A model generated the notes under the pieces. That model had not been told where the DNA came from, ran no database searches, and was given only the letters and a program-made list of their open reading frames with translations. Position numbers and translations under genes: made by a program. This document shows positions 53,300-62,547 of a DNA stretch of 64,000 bases, piece by piece. The stretch's first letter is position 1; each line of letters starts with the position of its first letter. Source of the DNA: Collinsella sp. TM09-10AT (GTDB taxonomy: Bacteria; Actinomycetota; Coriobacteriia; Coriobacteriales; Coriobacteriaceae); contig NZ_QSOP01000009.1 of NCBI RefSeq assembly GCF_003436275.1, forward strand, positions 1 to 64,000. Direction: 5' to 3'.

Positions 53300-54200
53300 C
53301 GAGGAAGCCGGGGCGGGGGCGAACCCAGACGTTCGTCGCGGAGTAGTAGTCGGCAGAGCCGTAGTTGTTGACGCAGCACACGTAGGACGACGAGCCACCC
53401 ATGACGGAACGCAGCCACCAATCGTACCGATTTCCGTTGAGACGGTGCGCCGTGTCGCGGAACAGGTCGAACTGGCAGTCGAAGCCCACGCTGTAGCCCT
53501 TGGTTCCCCACACCGGGCATCCGTACACCTCCATCTCGGACAGCGAGAACACCTTGCCGATATCCTGCCAGCTCCACGAGTTGGAGTCGTTGAGCGCGCC
53601 GCTTGCGCTGTAACGCTCCTCCAGCAGGACGCGCTGGGTAAGCAGGTACTTGGTCAGCCCCTCGGGCAGGCAGGCCTCGAAGGCCGTCTCCCACGCCTTG
53701 AGGTTGCTGTTGAGGTAGGGGCATTTCTGGTCGGCGGTGCCCTGGTTCGTGTTGGTGGTGTTCCACATCAGGAAGCTGTCGTTTGCCACGCCTGTCACTG
53801 TTTTTGCCACGGCCACTGGGGCGGACGCCACGAACGCGATGTGGTGGCCCTTGCTGTTGTCGCCGCAATAAAGATACGGGTCGATGTGGGCCAGCAGGAA
53901 GCGCACGGACTGCTGGGCCGCGACGGCGGATGCGCTCACGAGGGGCACGTCGATGTAGTCCCCGACGCGAAGGCCCGCGAAGTTGCCGACCGCCGCTCGC
54001 TTGTGCAGCGCGTCGTACACGCTGCCGCTGCCGATCTCTCCCGCCAGGATGGTGGCGATGTTCTGCCCGCCGTACTTGCCGATTTGGCCCTGGCGGTTGT
54101 ACTCGGCGTTGTTGAGCGCCGTCTGCGCGTTGCTGCGCGCGGTATCGTCGATGACGTTGAGCGACTGGCCGCCGACGACCAGTGTCTTTGCATTTGCCAT
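53292..54200 (-). CDS. DGR target protein, C-type-lectin-like variable phage tail protein
   Basis: A 302-residue phage protein. The N-terminal 80 residues are helical with a short ARSNAQTALNNAEYNRQG coil. The rest has WNTTNTNQGTADQ, FSLSEMEVYG, and a C-terminal YDWWLRSVMGG through NVWVRPRPGF, the DUF6273-type/C-type-lectin fold used by many DGR targets. The variable repeat covers the last 46 residues. Against the template it carries seven amino-acid changes: N to D (twice), N to Y (three times), N to S and Y to C. It lies at the tip end of the tail block, so it is probably a receptor-binding protein. AAGGAGG precedes the ATG. Confidence 0.9.
   Translation of the reverse strand: MANAKTLVVGGQSLNVIDDTARSNAQTALNNAEYNRQGQIGKYGGQNIATILAGEIGSGSVYDALHKRAAVGNFAGLRVGDYIDVPLVSASAVAAQQSVRFLLAHIDPYLYCGDNSKGHHIAFVASAPVAVAKTVTGVANDSFLMWNTTNTNQGTADQKCPYLNSNLKAWETAFEACLPEGLTKYLLTQRVLLEERYSASGALNDSNSWSWQDIGKVFSLSEMEVYGCPVWGTKGYSVGFDCQFDLFRDTAHRLNGNRYDWWLRSVMGGSSSYVCCVNNYGSADYYSATNVWVRPRPGFLVG
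53308..53431 (-). repeat. DGR variable repeat (VR)
   Basis: The 3' end of the target gene, 124 bp, paired with the template at 52570-52693. Eight of 24 template adenines are changed and no other base is. The GC-rich end (CCCCCGCCCCGG on the coding strand) is identical and would be the initiation-of-homing site. Confidence 0.95.
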
Positions 54201-54209
54201 TTATCCTCC

Positions 54210-54848
54210 TTAGGCAAGGGTTACCGTGCTGCCCGAGACCGAGCACGTGCCGCCGAACGACACCGTGTCGCCGGACACCGACGCCTTGGATGCCGGGCAG
54301 TAGACGGTCCCGTCCATGTAGATGAACTTCCCCGTCGCGTCGGCGAGCATCGTCGCGAGCTGGCCGTTCTGACGGCGCAGCTCCGCGATATCGGATTCGC
54401 CGCCGGCGCCCTGCGCCACCGAGTTCGCGATCTGCAGCGCCTGGTTCGCGGCGGCCTCGGCATGAGACGCCGCGCCGTTGGCCGCGGCGGCCGCATTGCT
54501 CGCCAGCGCAGTCGAGGCGCTTGCGGTATCGTTCGCGGCATTCGCCTTCTGAACGGCGGCGTTGGCGTTCTCGGTGGCAGTCGAGCACTTCGCGGCGGCC
54601 GTTCTGGCAGCTCCGGCGGCGACGTTGGCGTCATATGCCTGAGTCTTTGCGGTGCCTGCGGCGCTGCTCGCCAGCAACGCGGCGCTCTCGGCCCTCTTTC
54701 GCGCCGCCTCGACTTCGTCGTAGTTTGCCGGGCGGAACAGGTAGGTGGTGATGCTACCGTCGCTCTCCGTCACGTCGAGGCCGTCGATATAGTCGTCCTC
54801 CCCGACCTTCACCTCGTAGACGGCGGACCCGTCGCTGTTGTTGGCCAT
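54210..54848 (-). CDS. Phage tail fibre/coiled-coil protein
   Basis: A 212-residue protein. Residues 1-45 are a small beta-rich start (AVYEVKVGEDDYIDGLDV, SITTYLFRPANYDEVEAARKR), then an Ala/Asn-rich coil of about 100 residues and a beta-rich C-terminal tail (ATGKFIYMDGTVYCPA). This is the look of a trimeric tail-fibre stalk. It precedes the DGR target gene by 9 bp, so the two may assemble together. GGAAGGGA lies upstream of the ATG. Confidence 0.65.
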   Translation of the reverse strand: MANNSDGSAVYEVKVGEDDYIDGLDVTESDGSITTYLFRPANYDEVEAARKRAESAALLASSAAGTAKTQAYDANVAAGAARTAAAKCSTATENANAAVQKANAANDTASASTALASNAAAAANGAASHAEAAANQALQIANSVAQGAGGESDIAELRRQNGQLATMLADATGKFIYMDGTVYCPASKASVSGDTVSFGGTCSVSGSTVTLA

Positions 54849-54885
54849 GCGGCTTCCCTTCCGCGGGCCTGCGCCCGCACGATAA

Positions 54886-55131
54886 TCAAGCGATGATCCC
54901 GATCGCCGTCCAGAGCGGCGGCGACCCGATGAGGATGGCGCGCTGACCGGGCGCCGCGCCCCGACAGGACGTCGTCATGCAGATGCCGGCGACAACCGAG
55001 CCCCCGATGCGCACGTCGACGGTCCTGGAGTCCGCCGCGACGACGGTGCCGTAGGCGATCGAGACGCCGGGCGCCGAAGGGCCGGCGACGATATCGGCAA
55101 GGTCCGCGGCCAGGGACGGCATGGCGCTCAC
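54886..55131 (-). CDS. Small phage tail protein, OB-fold-like
   Basis: An 81-residue protein with a beta-rich YGTVVAADSRTVDVRIGG and CRGAAPGQRAIL. It resembles the short OB-like domains of baseplate proteins, but no family is certain. Its GTG start overlaps the previous stop (GTGA). Confidence 0.5.
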   Translation of the reverse strand: MSAMPSLAADLADIVAGPSAPGVSIAYGTVVAADSRTVDVRIGGSVVAGICMTTSCRGAAPGQRAILIGSPPLWTAIGIIA

Positions 55132-56702
55132 GAGGCATCACCCCTCATGTACATGCGGAGCTCGATCCTCATGGGGCATCCCATCGAGAGCTCGAGGTCC
55201 ATCTTCCGGATGCAGGCGCGGGCGAGCTCGATCCCGACAGACGGCAGCCTGATGGCGCACGCCGAGTAGACGTCCGCCGACGGGTTGAAGATCGCCGTGA
55301 TGATCGGGCGGCGGATGACCGAGCACTCGGTGGCGAGCAGGCTCGCCGCCTTCTCGTTCGCAGCCTCGACCGCGAACTGCGTTGCCACAACGCCCTCCTC
55401 GACCTTGACCTGCGCTACGTCGATGTACGATCCGGTCGGCGCGCTAGCGGCAAGGTAGATGTAGCCCGCGCTGTATTCCTCGGACTTGGCCGGGGTGGCC
55501 GTGAGCGACAGCCTCGTCCAGCCTGGCCCGATGGCGACCGTCGCGGTCTCTCCCCCGTCGTCCTCGCGCCAGATTGGCTGGACCCTCACCTGCACCCTCT
55601 GCGACGCGTAGAGGTAAACGGACTCGGTGTACGGCTGGCCCTTCTTGAGGAATATCTTGTCCTGGGCGATGCCGATCTCGCCGGAGCCCGACCCCTTCGT
55701 GATGCGGATCGCCTGGCTGATGCCGCCGATCGGGCACCCGGAAACGCCGACGGTCTCGATGGTCCCCCCGCCGCCGCTGCACCTGAAGGTCGCGCTGTCG
55801 TGGGTGCCGTCTCCGGCGAGCGGGTAGGAGCCGCCGGCGATGACGCTCTCCCCTGACGGGAGGTCGCTGTACTGGTACCGCTTCACGATGCGGCGGCCCG
55901 TGGAGACGGTCGACCACTCGCTCTGCGGGCTGTCGTCCGAGGCCGTTCCCCTGACGCTCTCGCCCTGGGTAGCGAAGTCGACGTGCACCACGTTCACCGC
56001 GTCGAAGTCGTCCTGCTCGTCGGTGAGGTCGGGAAGCACCCGGCAGTCCTCGCCCTCTGAGAAGGTGTGGTCGATCGGCCTCGCCGCCGGTTCCAGGTAA
56101 CGCCTGAACAGCACGCGCCCGTAGGCATCGGTCGACGCGCTCCTGAATCCTGCAGCGGAGAGCAGCCTATTGACCGCGCCCAGCTTGTTGTCCGGCGTGT
56201 CCGCCGTGGCGGCGATCCCGAAGACCCATGCCGTCGACAGCGTGTAGTCGCTCGGCTCCGCGATCACCTCGAGCCCGCACCCCTCCGCGATCGCCTTGGC
56301 CGCGGAGACCGCGTTTGCGCCGGCCGGCACGGTGTACGGCTCGTCGAAGTCGTCCTTCGCGAGGTCGTGGAGTCTGCCGTAGAGCGTCGCGATGCCGGTC
56401 GCCACCTCGCCGCTCACCGTGCGGGACGGCGTCGAGCACTCGAAGGTCCCCAGGCACACGGTGCGCGACGCGCCCGAGATCGGGTCCTCCGCGTCGAGGT
56501 AGATGCGCACGAAGTCGTTGCCCATGTCGAGCCTGCCGACGTAGTCCAGCGATGCGGACTCATAGGTGTCCGTGTCCTGGTTGCGGCTGATGCTCCCGCC
56601 GGTGAAGCACTCGATGGCGCCGGCCTCCAGGCCGGTCGACCGCGAAACGCGGGCGTACCGGTAGGAGGTCCTGAACGACGCGAGCCAGATATCATCCGAC
56701 AC
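55128..56702 (-). CDS. Phage tail hub-like protein with jelly-roll insertion
   Basis: A 524-residue protein. Residues 1-240 fit a tail or baseplate hub (FVRIYLDAEDPISGASRTVCLG and NKLGAVNRLLSAAGFRSAST). Residues about 290-450 look like a carbohydrate-binding jelly roll (GGISQAIRITKGSGSGEIGI, QPYTESVYLYASQRVQVRV, ending in PTGSYIDVAQVKVEEG). The GTG start overlaps the stop of the upstream fibronectin-like gene by 11 bp. It may bind cell-surface sugar at infection, as inference. Confidence 0.6.
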   Translation of the reverse strand: MSDDIWLASFRTSYRYARVSRSTGLEAGAIECFTGGSISRNQDTDTYESASLDYVGRLDMGNDFVRIYLDAEDPISGASRTVCLGTFECSTPSRTVSGEVATGIATLYGRLHDLAKDDFDEPYTVPAGANAVSAAKAIAEGCGLEVIAEPSDYTLSTAWVFGIAATADTPDNKLGAVNRLLSAAGFRSASTDAYGRVLFRRYLEPAARPIDHTFSEGEDCRVLPDLTDEQDDFDAVNVVHVDFATQGESVRGTASDDSPQSEWSTVSTGRRIVKRYQYSDLPSGESVIAGGSYPLAGDGTHDSATFRCSGGGGTIETVGVSGCPIGGISQAIRITKGSGSGEIGIAQDKIFLKKGQPYTESVYLYASQRVQVRVQPIWREDDGGETATVAIGPGWTRLSLTATPAKSEEYSAGYIYLAASAPTGSYIDVAQVKVEEGVVATQFAVEAANEKAASLLATECSVIRRPIITAIFNPSADVYSACAIRLPSVGIELARACIRKMDLELSMGCPMRIELRMYMRGDAS

Positions 56703-57570
56703 CGTTGGGCTCCCTCCATCGCTCCCTCTTCGTCGATACGGACACCCTGTAGTCCTCAGGCGCGCACCTGGTGAGCGTCCCCGTGACGGCGGCGAAGCCG
56801 CGGTCGCCCAGATGGGGTCGCACCCAGGCGCTTCCGTAGCGGCCGAACAGGCCGCGGACGCGCAGGTAGTCGTCCTCCTCGATCGTGAACTCCATCGACT
56901 CCTTCATCGAGAGGTTGCCGCTCTCGAACCCCATGGGCAGGCCGCCGCCGACGAAGTGGAACTGGTCGCGCTCGCGCTCGGGGCTCGCCGAGTACTGCGG
57001 CGGGCCGCCCATGTTCCTGTCGCCCACGACGACCTCGGAGGCGTCCGGCCCGAAGTTGAGGGCGAACCCGTCGCACGGGCACACGGTCCCCACCTCGGTC
57101 GTCGAGGTGGTTCCGGAGGCCGCGTAGCCGCGCGCGACGTAGGAGAACCCGACGTTGAGCGGCGGCAGGCGGTCGATGACGCTCTGCCCGGACTTGAGGC
57201 CGCTCGCGAGCAGGAGCCTCGAGCCGTCCGCGAGCACGCGCTCGATATCGAACGAGGCGCACGGCGGGAGGCTGTGGACGGTTGCGCGCGTCCCCTTTAT
57301 GGACATGCCGCCCCTGATGCGGATGTTGCCCTCGGGCGTCATGGCCATGGGGCCGCGCAGCTTGTGGTCCCTGACGGAGAACTCCGAGATGCCGTCGCGC
57401 ACCGTGACGACGGCTGCGAGCGCGTCGCTGTAGGAGACGTTGACGATGGGCGTGGCGGGCACGAGCCAGTCGGTCGAGAACGAGCGGGTGACGGTCGTGG
57501 ACAGGCTCGAGCCGCCGCGGACGGTGAGCTCGAGGACGTACGCGGACCTGTTCTCCAGGCCGGAGGCGAT
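56692..57570 (-). pseudogene. C-terminal part of the fibronectin-like tail gene, after an in-frame TAG
   Basis: The frame continues without interruption from the gene at 57571-59019 after a single TAG (57571-57573): IASGLENRSAYVLELTVRGG follows the stop. This part encodes a domain with FALNFGPDASEVVVGDRN and SMEFTIEEDDYLRVRG, which has a normal codon bias. A GTG at 57462 could restart translation, giving 256 residues, but it has no ribosome site. The intact gene would have 775 residues. A nonsense mutation or sequencing error is likely. Confidence 0.7.
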
Positions 57571-59019
57571 CTAGTGCGACCGCGCGCCCGCGGCGACCGA
57601 TGTGTCGGTGACCGCGGAGCCGCCGCGCAGCAGCCTCAGGCGCTGGTAGGTGATGCCGGTCTCGTCGACAGCGGTCCAGGCGGCGCGCAGCGGGAGCTCG
57701 ACGACGGCCTCGCCGTCCTCCGCGGGGGTCGTGAAGAACGCCTGCGGCGGGTCGGCGACCCTGAACACCGCGTACTCCGACCACGCTCCCCATGAGGGGT
57801 CGGCGCCCTTGGTGCGGACGCGTAGCCGGTAGGTGCCCTTCGCGGACAGGGTCAGGGATGTCGTCGACGCGGGCCCGGTGATGTGGTGCGGGACGGTCTT
57901 GCCATCGGGCCCGACCAGCTCAATCTGCGCCGCCGTCTGGGCTGTCCCGTCGGGGTGGTTCCGCGTCCAGCCGATGGTCGCCGTCGACCCAGTCGGGTAG
58001 GCGGGGTCGACCCCGGAGACGGCGGGCGCGTACGGCGGGCAGATCGTCGCCACTGCGTTGGATGCCGTCCACGCGGAGAAGACGGTGTCCCCCGCGCCCG
58101 CCACGGGCCCCTCGCGGTAGGTGCGGACCTCGTAGACGACCTTCTCTCCCGCCACGGCAGACGGGTCGGTCATGGTCCAGACGCCCGGCTCCTGTCTGTC
58201 GGCGGTAAGGGCGCGGGGCTTGTAGGTCCTGCCGCCGTCGGAGGTCGCGCGGACATCGAAGCCGCTAATCCAGAACGGGATATCGGGACCCCTGACGACC
58301 AGCGAGACCTCGCCGTCGCCGGAGCGCGATAGCGAGACCGATGCCGGTGGGGAGGGCGTCTTGTAGACGCGCACGGAGCTCGTTCTCTCCGACGTGCCGC
58401 CTCGCCAGCGCGCCCTTACGTCGTAGTCGTAGTAATTGTTTGCCGATGTCGACGTGTCGCGCCAGTTGGAGATCGTGACGCTGTTGTAGGGGTTCTCGGT
58501 GTCGCCGCCGTTGGTATGGCGGTAGACGTTGATGCCGTCGTAGTACTTCCTAGCATCGTCGTCCGGGTGGTTGACCCACTCGAGCTCGGTTGTCCCGTCG
58601 GTCGAGCGCGTGACCCTGAGGTCGGTCGGGGCCGCGGGCTCGTATGCCGGGACCTTGCCGATCCTGGCGCCCTCGCCGCAGGAGGTCGTCGCGCCGACCC
58701 CGCCGTAGCCGTTGACTGCCACGGACTCGGTGTACGCCTCGACCCAGACGTCGTAGTCGTTGTCCTTGCGCTCCGCGTCGGTGTACCCACTGACGGTGAC
58801 GGCGCGCTTCCAGGAGGAGGTCGTGTAGCCGTCGCCCGACGCGCGCCAGACGCCGCCGACCTTGACGTGCAGGCGCACGCCGTAGTAGTACCAGTCTCCG
58901 AAGTCGACGGTGGCGGTCCAGTAGATGCGGGCCGTGGTGTCGTTCACGTTCGACACGGACGTGGAGAGGTTGACGGTGTAGTACGTCACGCCTCCCCTGG
59001 TCGTCTGCGCTGATGCCAT
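57571..59019 (-). CDS. Fibronectin-III-like phage tail protein, N-terminal part
   Basis: A 482-residue protein ending at a TAG in the middle of a fold. An N-terminal domain (TTARIYWTATVDFGDWYYYG) is followed by repeated Fn3-like units, e.g. PTDLRVTRSTDGTTELEWVN, PPASVSLSRSGDGEVSLVVR and SGVDPAYPTGSTATIGWTRN. Such proteins lie in the distal tail and help host attachment. It lies 4 bp behind the tape measure gene. The stop at 57571 is in the same frame as the rest of the gene to 56692; see the next entry. Confidence 0.75.
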   Translation of the reverse strand: MASAQTTRGGVTYYTVNLSTSVSNVNDTTARIYWTATVDFGDWYYYGVRLHVKVGGVWRASGDGYTTSSWKRAVTVSGYTDAERKDNDYDVWVEAYTESVAVNGYGGVGATTSCGEGARIGKVPAYEPAAPTDLRVTRSTDGTTELEWVNHPDDDARKYYDGINVYRHTNGGDTENPYNSVTISNWRDTSTSANNYYDYDVRARWRGGTSERTSSVRVYKTPSPPASVSLSRSGDGEVSLVVRGPDIPFWISGFDVRATSDGGRTYKPRALTADRQEPGVWTMTDPSAVAGEKVVYEVRTYREGPVAGAGDTVFSAWTASNAVATICPPYAPAVSGVDPAYPTGSTATIGWTRNHPDGTAQTAAQIELVGPDGKTVPHHITGPASTTSLTLSAKGTYRLRVRTKGADPSWGAWSEYAVFRVADPPQAFFTTPAEDGEAVVELPLRAAWTAVDETGITYQRLRLLRGGSAVTDTSVAAGARSH

Positions 59020-59022
59020 CTG

Positions 59023-62000
59023 CTACCCCCTTCCGGTCCTGACGGTCCTCTTGAGTTCGGAGACCAGCGCCCTGAGCGCCTCCGCGACGCGCTCGTCGAC
59101 CTCGAGGGCCGACCCGTCGAGGTAGATGTTGTAGACGTCGCCGCGCTGGCCCCCGAGCTTTGCCATCTGCTCGGCGATGGTCGCCGCGAACGGCTCCGAG
59201 TACTTTCGGTTGGTGAGCGGCACGATTGCCTCGGCGCCGTCCTCGCCCACCCAGTCGAGCGGGTAGCCGGTCACCGGCGCGTCGACGATGGCTCCGTGCG
59301 CGTGCATGCGGATGCCGCCATCGGCGTGCCGTATGCCGCCTGCGGCCTTCTCGTTGCGCGTCCTGTTGACGGTCACGTAGGTCGTGGTGATCGTCGCCGA
59401 CCTTGAGTGGAACGGCTCGTTCATCACCGCCTGCATCGCAGACTGGCACTTCGGCAGCGTCCCGTAGCTCGCCTTGGCGGTCATCTCCTTGCTCTTGAGC
59501 TTGGTGCCGTTGAGCTTGTCCACCGAGGTCTGCGCCCTGTCGACTTCCTTCTTGTCGACCTTTGTCTTGGCGCTCTTGGACTGGAGAGCCGTGCCGTTCC
59601 AAGTCACGAGGTTGCCCTGGGCGTCGCGCAGGTCGCCGACGCTCACGTCGACGACGCCGTTCTTGTCCATCAGCTGCGAGCCGTTCCAGGTGTAAACGTT
59701 GCCCTGGGCGTCCATGAGCTGGGCCTGGTTGACGGTAACGTTGCCGTTCTTGTCGACGATGGGCTGCGCGTTGTAGTTCTGGACGGCCCACACCATCTGG
59801 TCGATGTTGCCGTTGAAGTTGCCGGCGAGCGCGGCGAGGTTGGCGGAGCCGATGCTGTTGAGCGTCTCGGTCGACACGCCGGCGGCGGCGCAGGCGTCCG
59901 AGAACGCGCCGAAGTCGATGTTCTCCTTCGAGAACGCCTTCTTGAACTTGCCGCCCATGTCCTCGAGCGCGGCCTGGATCTGGCTCGCGGCGCGGACCGT
60001 CGAGGCGGCGCCCTCGTCCATCGATACGCCCCACCCGTCGAGGTCGTCGACGATGGAGCGGGCGGTACCGTCGTAGTCCTGAGCCAGCTTGGCGAGCTGG
60101 TCGTCGCTGAGGCTCGCCAGTTGCTCGGTGTCGACGCCGAGCTGCGTGAGAGAGCCGGAGACGGCGGACAGGGTCTCGCCGTTGGCCGAGAGCTGCGCCT
60201 GGAAGAGCGTCAGCTGCGCCTGGGCGAAGTGCTCGAAGGTGCTGCCGGCCTCCTGCGAGGTCAGCGCGGCGTCTCCGAGCTTGCCGTTGAGCACGTCGAT
60301 GCTCTCCGAGGCGGAGTCGAACTGCTTCTTCGCCTCGTTGTACTCCCTGCCGACCTTTTCGGTGCAGGCGAGCGCCTCGAGCTCGCCCTTGGTGAGCTCC
60401 GGGTAGGTCTTGGCGAGTTCCTTCAGGCGGTCCTGGTAGGGCTTCGTCTTGGAGGCGAGCGTGTTTGCCGCCTCGGACTGCGCCTGGTACGCCTCGGTGA
60501 GGTTCGCCGTGAGGGCGCTCACCTCGGCGTCTTTCTTCTTGGATGCGACGAGCTCGTCGATGGACTGCTTGAGGTTCTTGACGTTGCCGTCCGCGTCGAC
60601 GTACTGCCCGTTCGCCACGTCCTGCGCCGAGATGTTGAGCCCGAGCTGGTCGTTGAGCAGCTGCAGCGCCCACGTGAGCCTGCCCTGGGCGTCGGTGGAC
60701 AGGTCGGTCTTGCCGGCATAGTTGTCGATGATCTGCTGCGCGGTGTTGAGCTGCGCGATCTGCGACTCGGCGGCCCTCGTGTTCTCGTTCATGGCGTCGA
60801 CGTGCTTGCCGATCGACTCGGCGAGCTCGTCGACGGACATGGCGGAGAAGCTGGACTTCTTGCCTACATTCTCGACCCTGCCGGCGTAGGAATCGAGCGC
60901 CACGGTGTTTGAGGCCGCGTCGACCAGGCCGGTCGTGGCCTTGTTGAGCGCGTCCGTGCGGGCCTGCCACTCGACCTGTTTCTCGATGAGTATGCCGATG
61001 CCGGCGGCCGCGACGGTGCAGCCGATCGCGACCGGATTGAAGCCGATGCCCACCGCCTCGAGCGACTCGGCGAATGTTCCGGCGCCCCCGCGGGCGAGTT
61101 TGAACGCCTCGGTGGCCTTGCCCACGCCGCTCGCGACGCCGGAGAGGACGGGCACCGCCTTCTGCCACGCCGCGATGCCCGCCGCGCCCGAGACGATCTC
61201 GGGCGCCAGGCCCTTGAACCCGCCGTAGAGCTGCTTGACCAGGGGCATCGATGCGGAGACTCCGCCGTTGACGACCTTGAAGAAGCCGTTCACGGCGCCC
61301 TTCGCGTCGTCGAGCACCCCGGCGATGTTGTTTCTGCCGATCGCCTCGAACGTCCCGGTGACGCCCTTGGTCACGGAGTTCGACATGTTCTGGATGCTCG
61401 TCTGGACGCCGCCGGCCGCGGTCTCGGCCTGGTCCTTGAAGGACGCGAAGCTCGCGCCGCCCTGCGTATCGAGCTCGACCATCTTGTCCATGAGCTGGTC
61501 GAGCGTGATGGTCGGGTCCTTGCCCCCGCCACCGAGCGCTGCGTACAGGTCGTTGGCGTTTGCCGTGGGGCCGAGCATGGATTTCGCCAGCTGGTCCATC
61601 TGGCCAGGCGCGGCCGTCGTAAGCGAGCGCCAGTCCTCCATCTCGGGCTTGCCCTTGGAGAGGATCTGGCGGAACTGCTCCATCGCCGCCGCGCACAGCT
61701 GGGTCGAGCTGCCCGAGGCGATGAGCATGTCGTTGAGCGCGAGTCCGACGTCGGTGGCCTTGTCGAGGTCGCCGACCGTGGCGGTGATGCCCTGGACGAC
61801 CGAGACCATGTCGTCGAGCCTGGTGGGCAGGGTCGACAGGCGGTCGGACATCTTGCCGATAGACGCGTTGGCGGAATCGGCGGAGTACCCGAGGGACCGC
61901 ATGACCTTCGGGTAGTTGTTAAGCGTGTCGAAGCGGCTGATCGCCGACCCGACATGGGACGAGATGGAGTCCATGGCCTTCGACGTGAGCGTCGAGAAGG

Positions 62001-62181
62001 CGCCTATCATCGCGCCGGAGCCGGCCAGCCCCTTCCCGAACCCGGAGCCCGTGCTCTTGCCGAGGCTGGAGCCGGACTTGCTCGCCTGCCCCTCGCACTT
62101 GCCGAGCGCGGACTCGACCGACTTGGTAAGGTTGTCGAACCTGGGGACGATCAGCAGGTCCGCGCGTCCGATCTCAGCCAT
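59023..62181 (-). CDS. Tail tape measure protein
   Basis: A 1052-residue protein. The N-terminal LIVPRFDNLTKSVESAL with a Gly/Ser-rich coil and FDTLNNYPKVMRSLGYS, SVVQGITATVGDLDKATD and DLYAALGGGGKDP is the phage tape-measure domain. The rest is helical with repeated Gly-Asn/Ala coils, ending in a short acidic tail. It fixes tail length and is threaded through the tail tube. The length suggests a tail of roughly 150 nm, from the usual 1.5 angstrom per residue. Its ATG overlaps the upstream chaperone stop by 8 bases. Confidence 0.92.
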   Translation of the reverse strand: MAEIGRADLLIVPRFDNLTKSVESALGKCEGQASKSGSSLGKSTGSGFGKGLAGSGAMIGAFSTLTSKAMDSISSHVGSAISRFDTLNNYPKVMRSLGYSADSANASIGKMSDRLSTLPTRLDDMVSVVQGITATVGDLDKATDVGLALNDMLIASGSSTQLCAAAMEQFRQILSKGKPEMEDWRSLTTAAPGQMDQLAKSMLGPTANANDLYAALGGGGKDPTITLDQLMDKMVELDTQGGASFASFKDQAETAAGGVQTSIQNMSNSVTKGVTGTFEAIGRNNIAGVLDDAKGAVNGFFKVVNGGVSASMPLVKQLYGGFKGLAPEIVSGAAGIAAWQKAVPVLSGVASGVGKATEAFKLARGGAGTFAESLEAVGIGFNPVAIGCTVAAAGIGILIEKQVEWQARTDALNKATTGLVDAASNTVALDSYAGRVENVGKKSSFSAMSVDELAESIGKHVDAMNENTRAAESQIAQLNTAQQIIDNYAGKTDLSTDAQGRLTWALQLLNDQLGLNISAQDVANGQYVDADGNVKNLKQSIDELVASKKKDAEVSALTANLTEAYQAQSEAANTLASKTKPYQDRLKELAKTYPELTKGELEALACTEKVGREYNEAKKQFDSASESIDVLNGKLGDAALTSQEAGSTFEHFAQAQLTLFQAQLSANGETLSAVSGSLTQLGVDTEQLASLSDDQLAKLAQDYDGTARSIVDDLDGWGVSMDEGAASTVRAASQIQAALEDMGGKFKKAFSKENIDFGAFSDACAAAGVSTETLNSIGSANLAALAGNFNGNIDQMVWAVQNYNAQPIVDKNGNVTVNQAQLMDAQGNVYTWNGSQLMDKNGVVDVSVGDLRDAQGNLVTWNGTALQSKSAKTKVDKKEVDRAQTSVDKLNGTKLKSKEMTAKASYGTLPKCQSAMQAVMNEPFHSRSATITTTYVTVNRTRNEKAAGGIRHADGGIRMHAHGAIVDAPVTGYPLDWVGEDGAEAIVPLTNRKYSEPFAATIAEQMAKLGGQRGDVYNIYLDGSALEVDERVAEALRALVSELKRTVRTGRG

Positions 62182-62547
62182 CCGTCACCTCCACCCACTC
62201 GGTGTTCTCGATGCGGGCACGAACCGACGCCGCGCGCTCTACCGCGGCGCCGGCGGCGGCCACGTCCCGCGGGCGGGGCACCCTCGGGGCTTCCGATGCC
62301 TTGCCGCCGCACAGCGCGGTCGCCGCCGCGTAGACGCTGTCCACGACGTCCGCCGTCAGGTGCTGCTCCTGGGTCCAGCTGCGCTCCGGGTGGAGGGCCG
62401 CCACGGTGAGCGACCCGTCCGGCAGCGTCCTCACGAGGTCGTACGCCTCGGCGGCGCCGACCTCGTCGTAGCAGCAGCCGTAGAGGACCCTGAAGTCGTG
62501 CCTGAGCAGGGGCAGGTGGCGTTCCTCGAGGTCGGCGAGCTCTAGAA
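62174..62547 (-). CDS. Tail assembly chaperone, frameshift extension (gpT-like)
   Basis: This frame has no useful start of its own. Read through the slippery site in the upstream gene it continues as LLELADLEERHLPLLRHDF to VEVTDG, giving a 252-residue GT-type fusion. The extension has the RVLYGCCYDEVG stretch seen in tail chaperone extensions. It would link the tape measure to tail tube subunits. A GTG at 62434 could start an 86-residue protein, but frameshifting explains the layout better. Confidence 0.75.

Noticed and set aside
52717..54588. A 623-codon open frame on the minus strand covering avd and the target gene in another frame
   Set aside because: Only its last 156 codons (avd) have a ribosome site and natural composition; the rest is a high-GC shadow of the target and fibre genes.
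57571..57573. Genome-wide amber recoding in the phage
   Set aside because: TAG ends XkdX in a place where readthrough would run into the next gene, so amber is a normal stop here.
58550..61696. A 1048-codon open frame inside the tape measure and Fn3 genes
   Set aside because: Arg/Gly/His-rich composition typical of an out-of-frame reading of GC-rich DNA; the tape measure frame has clear homology.
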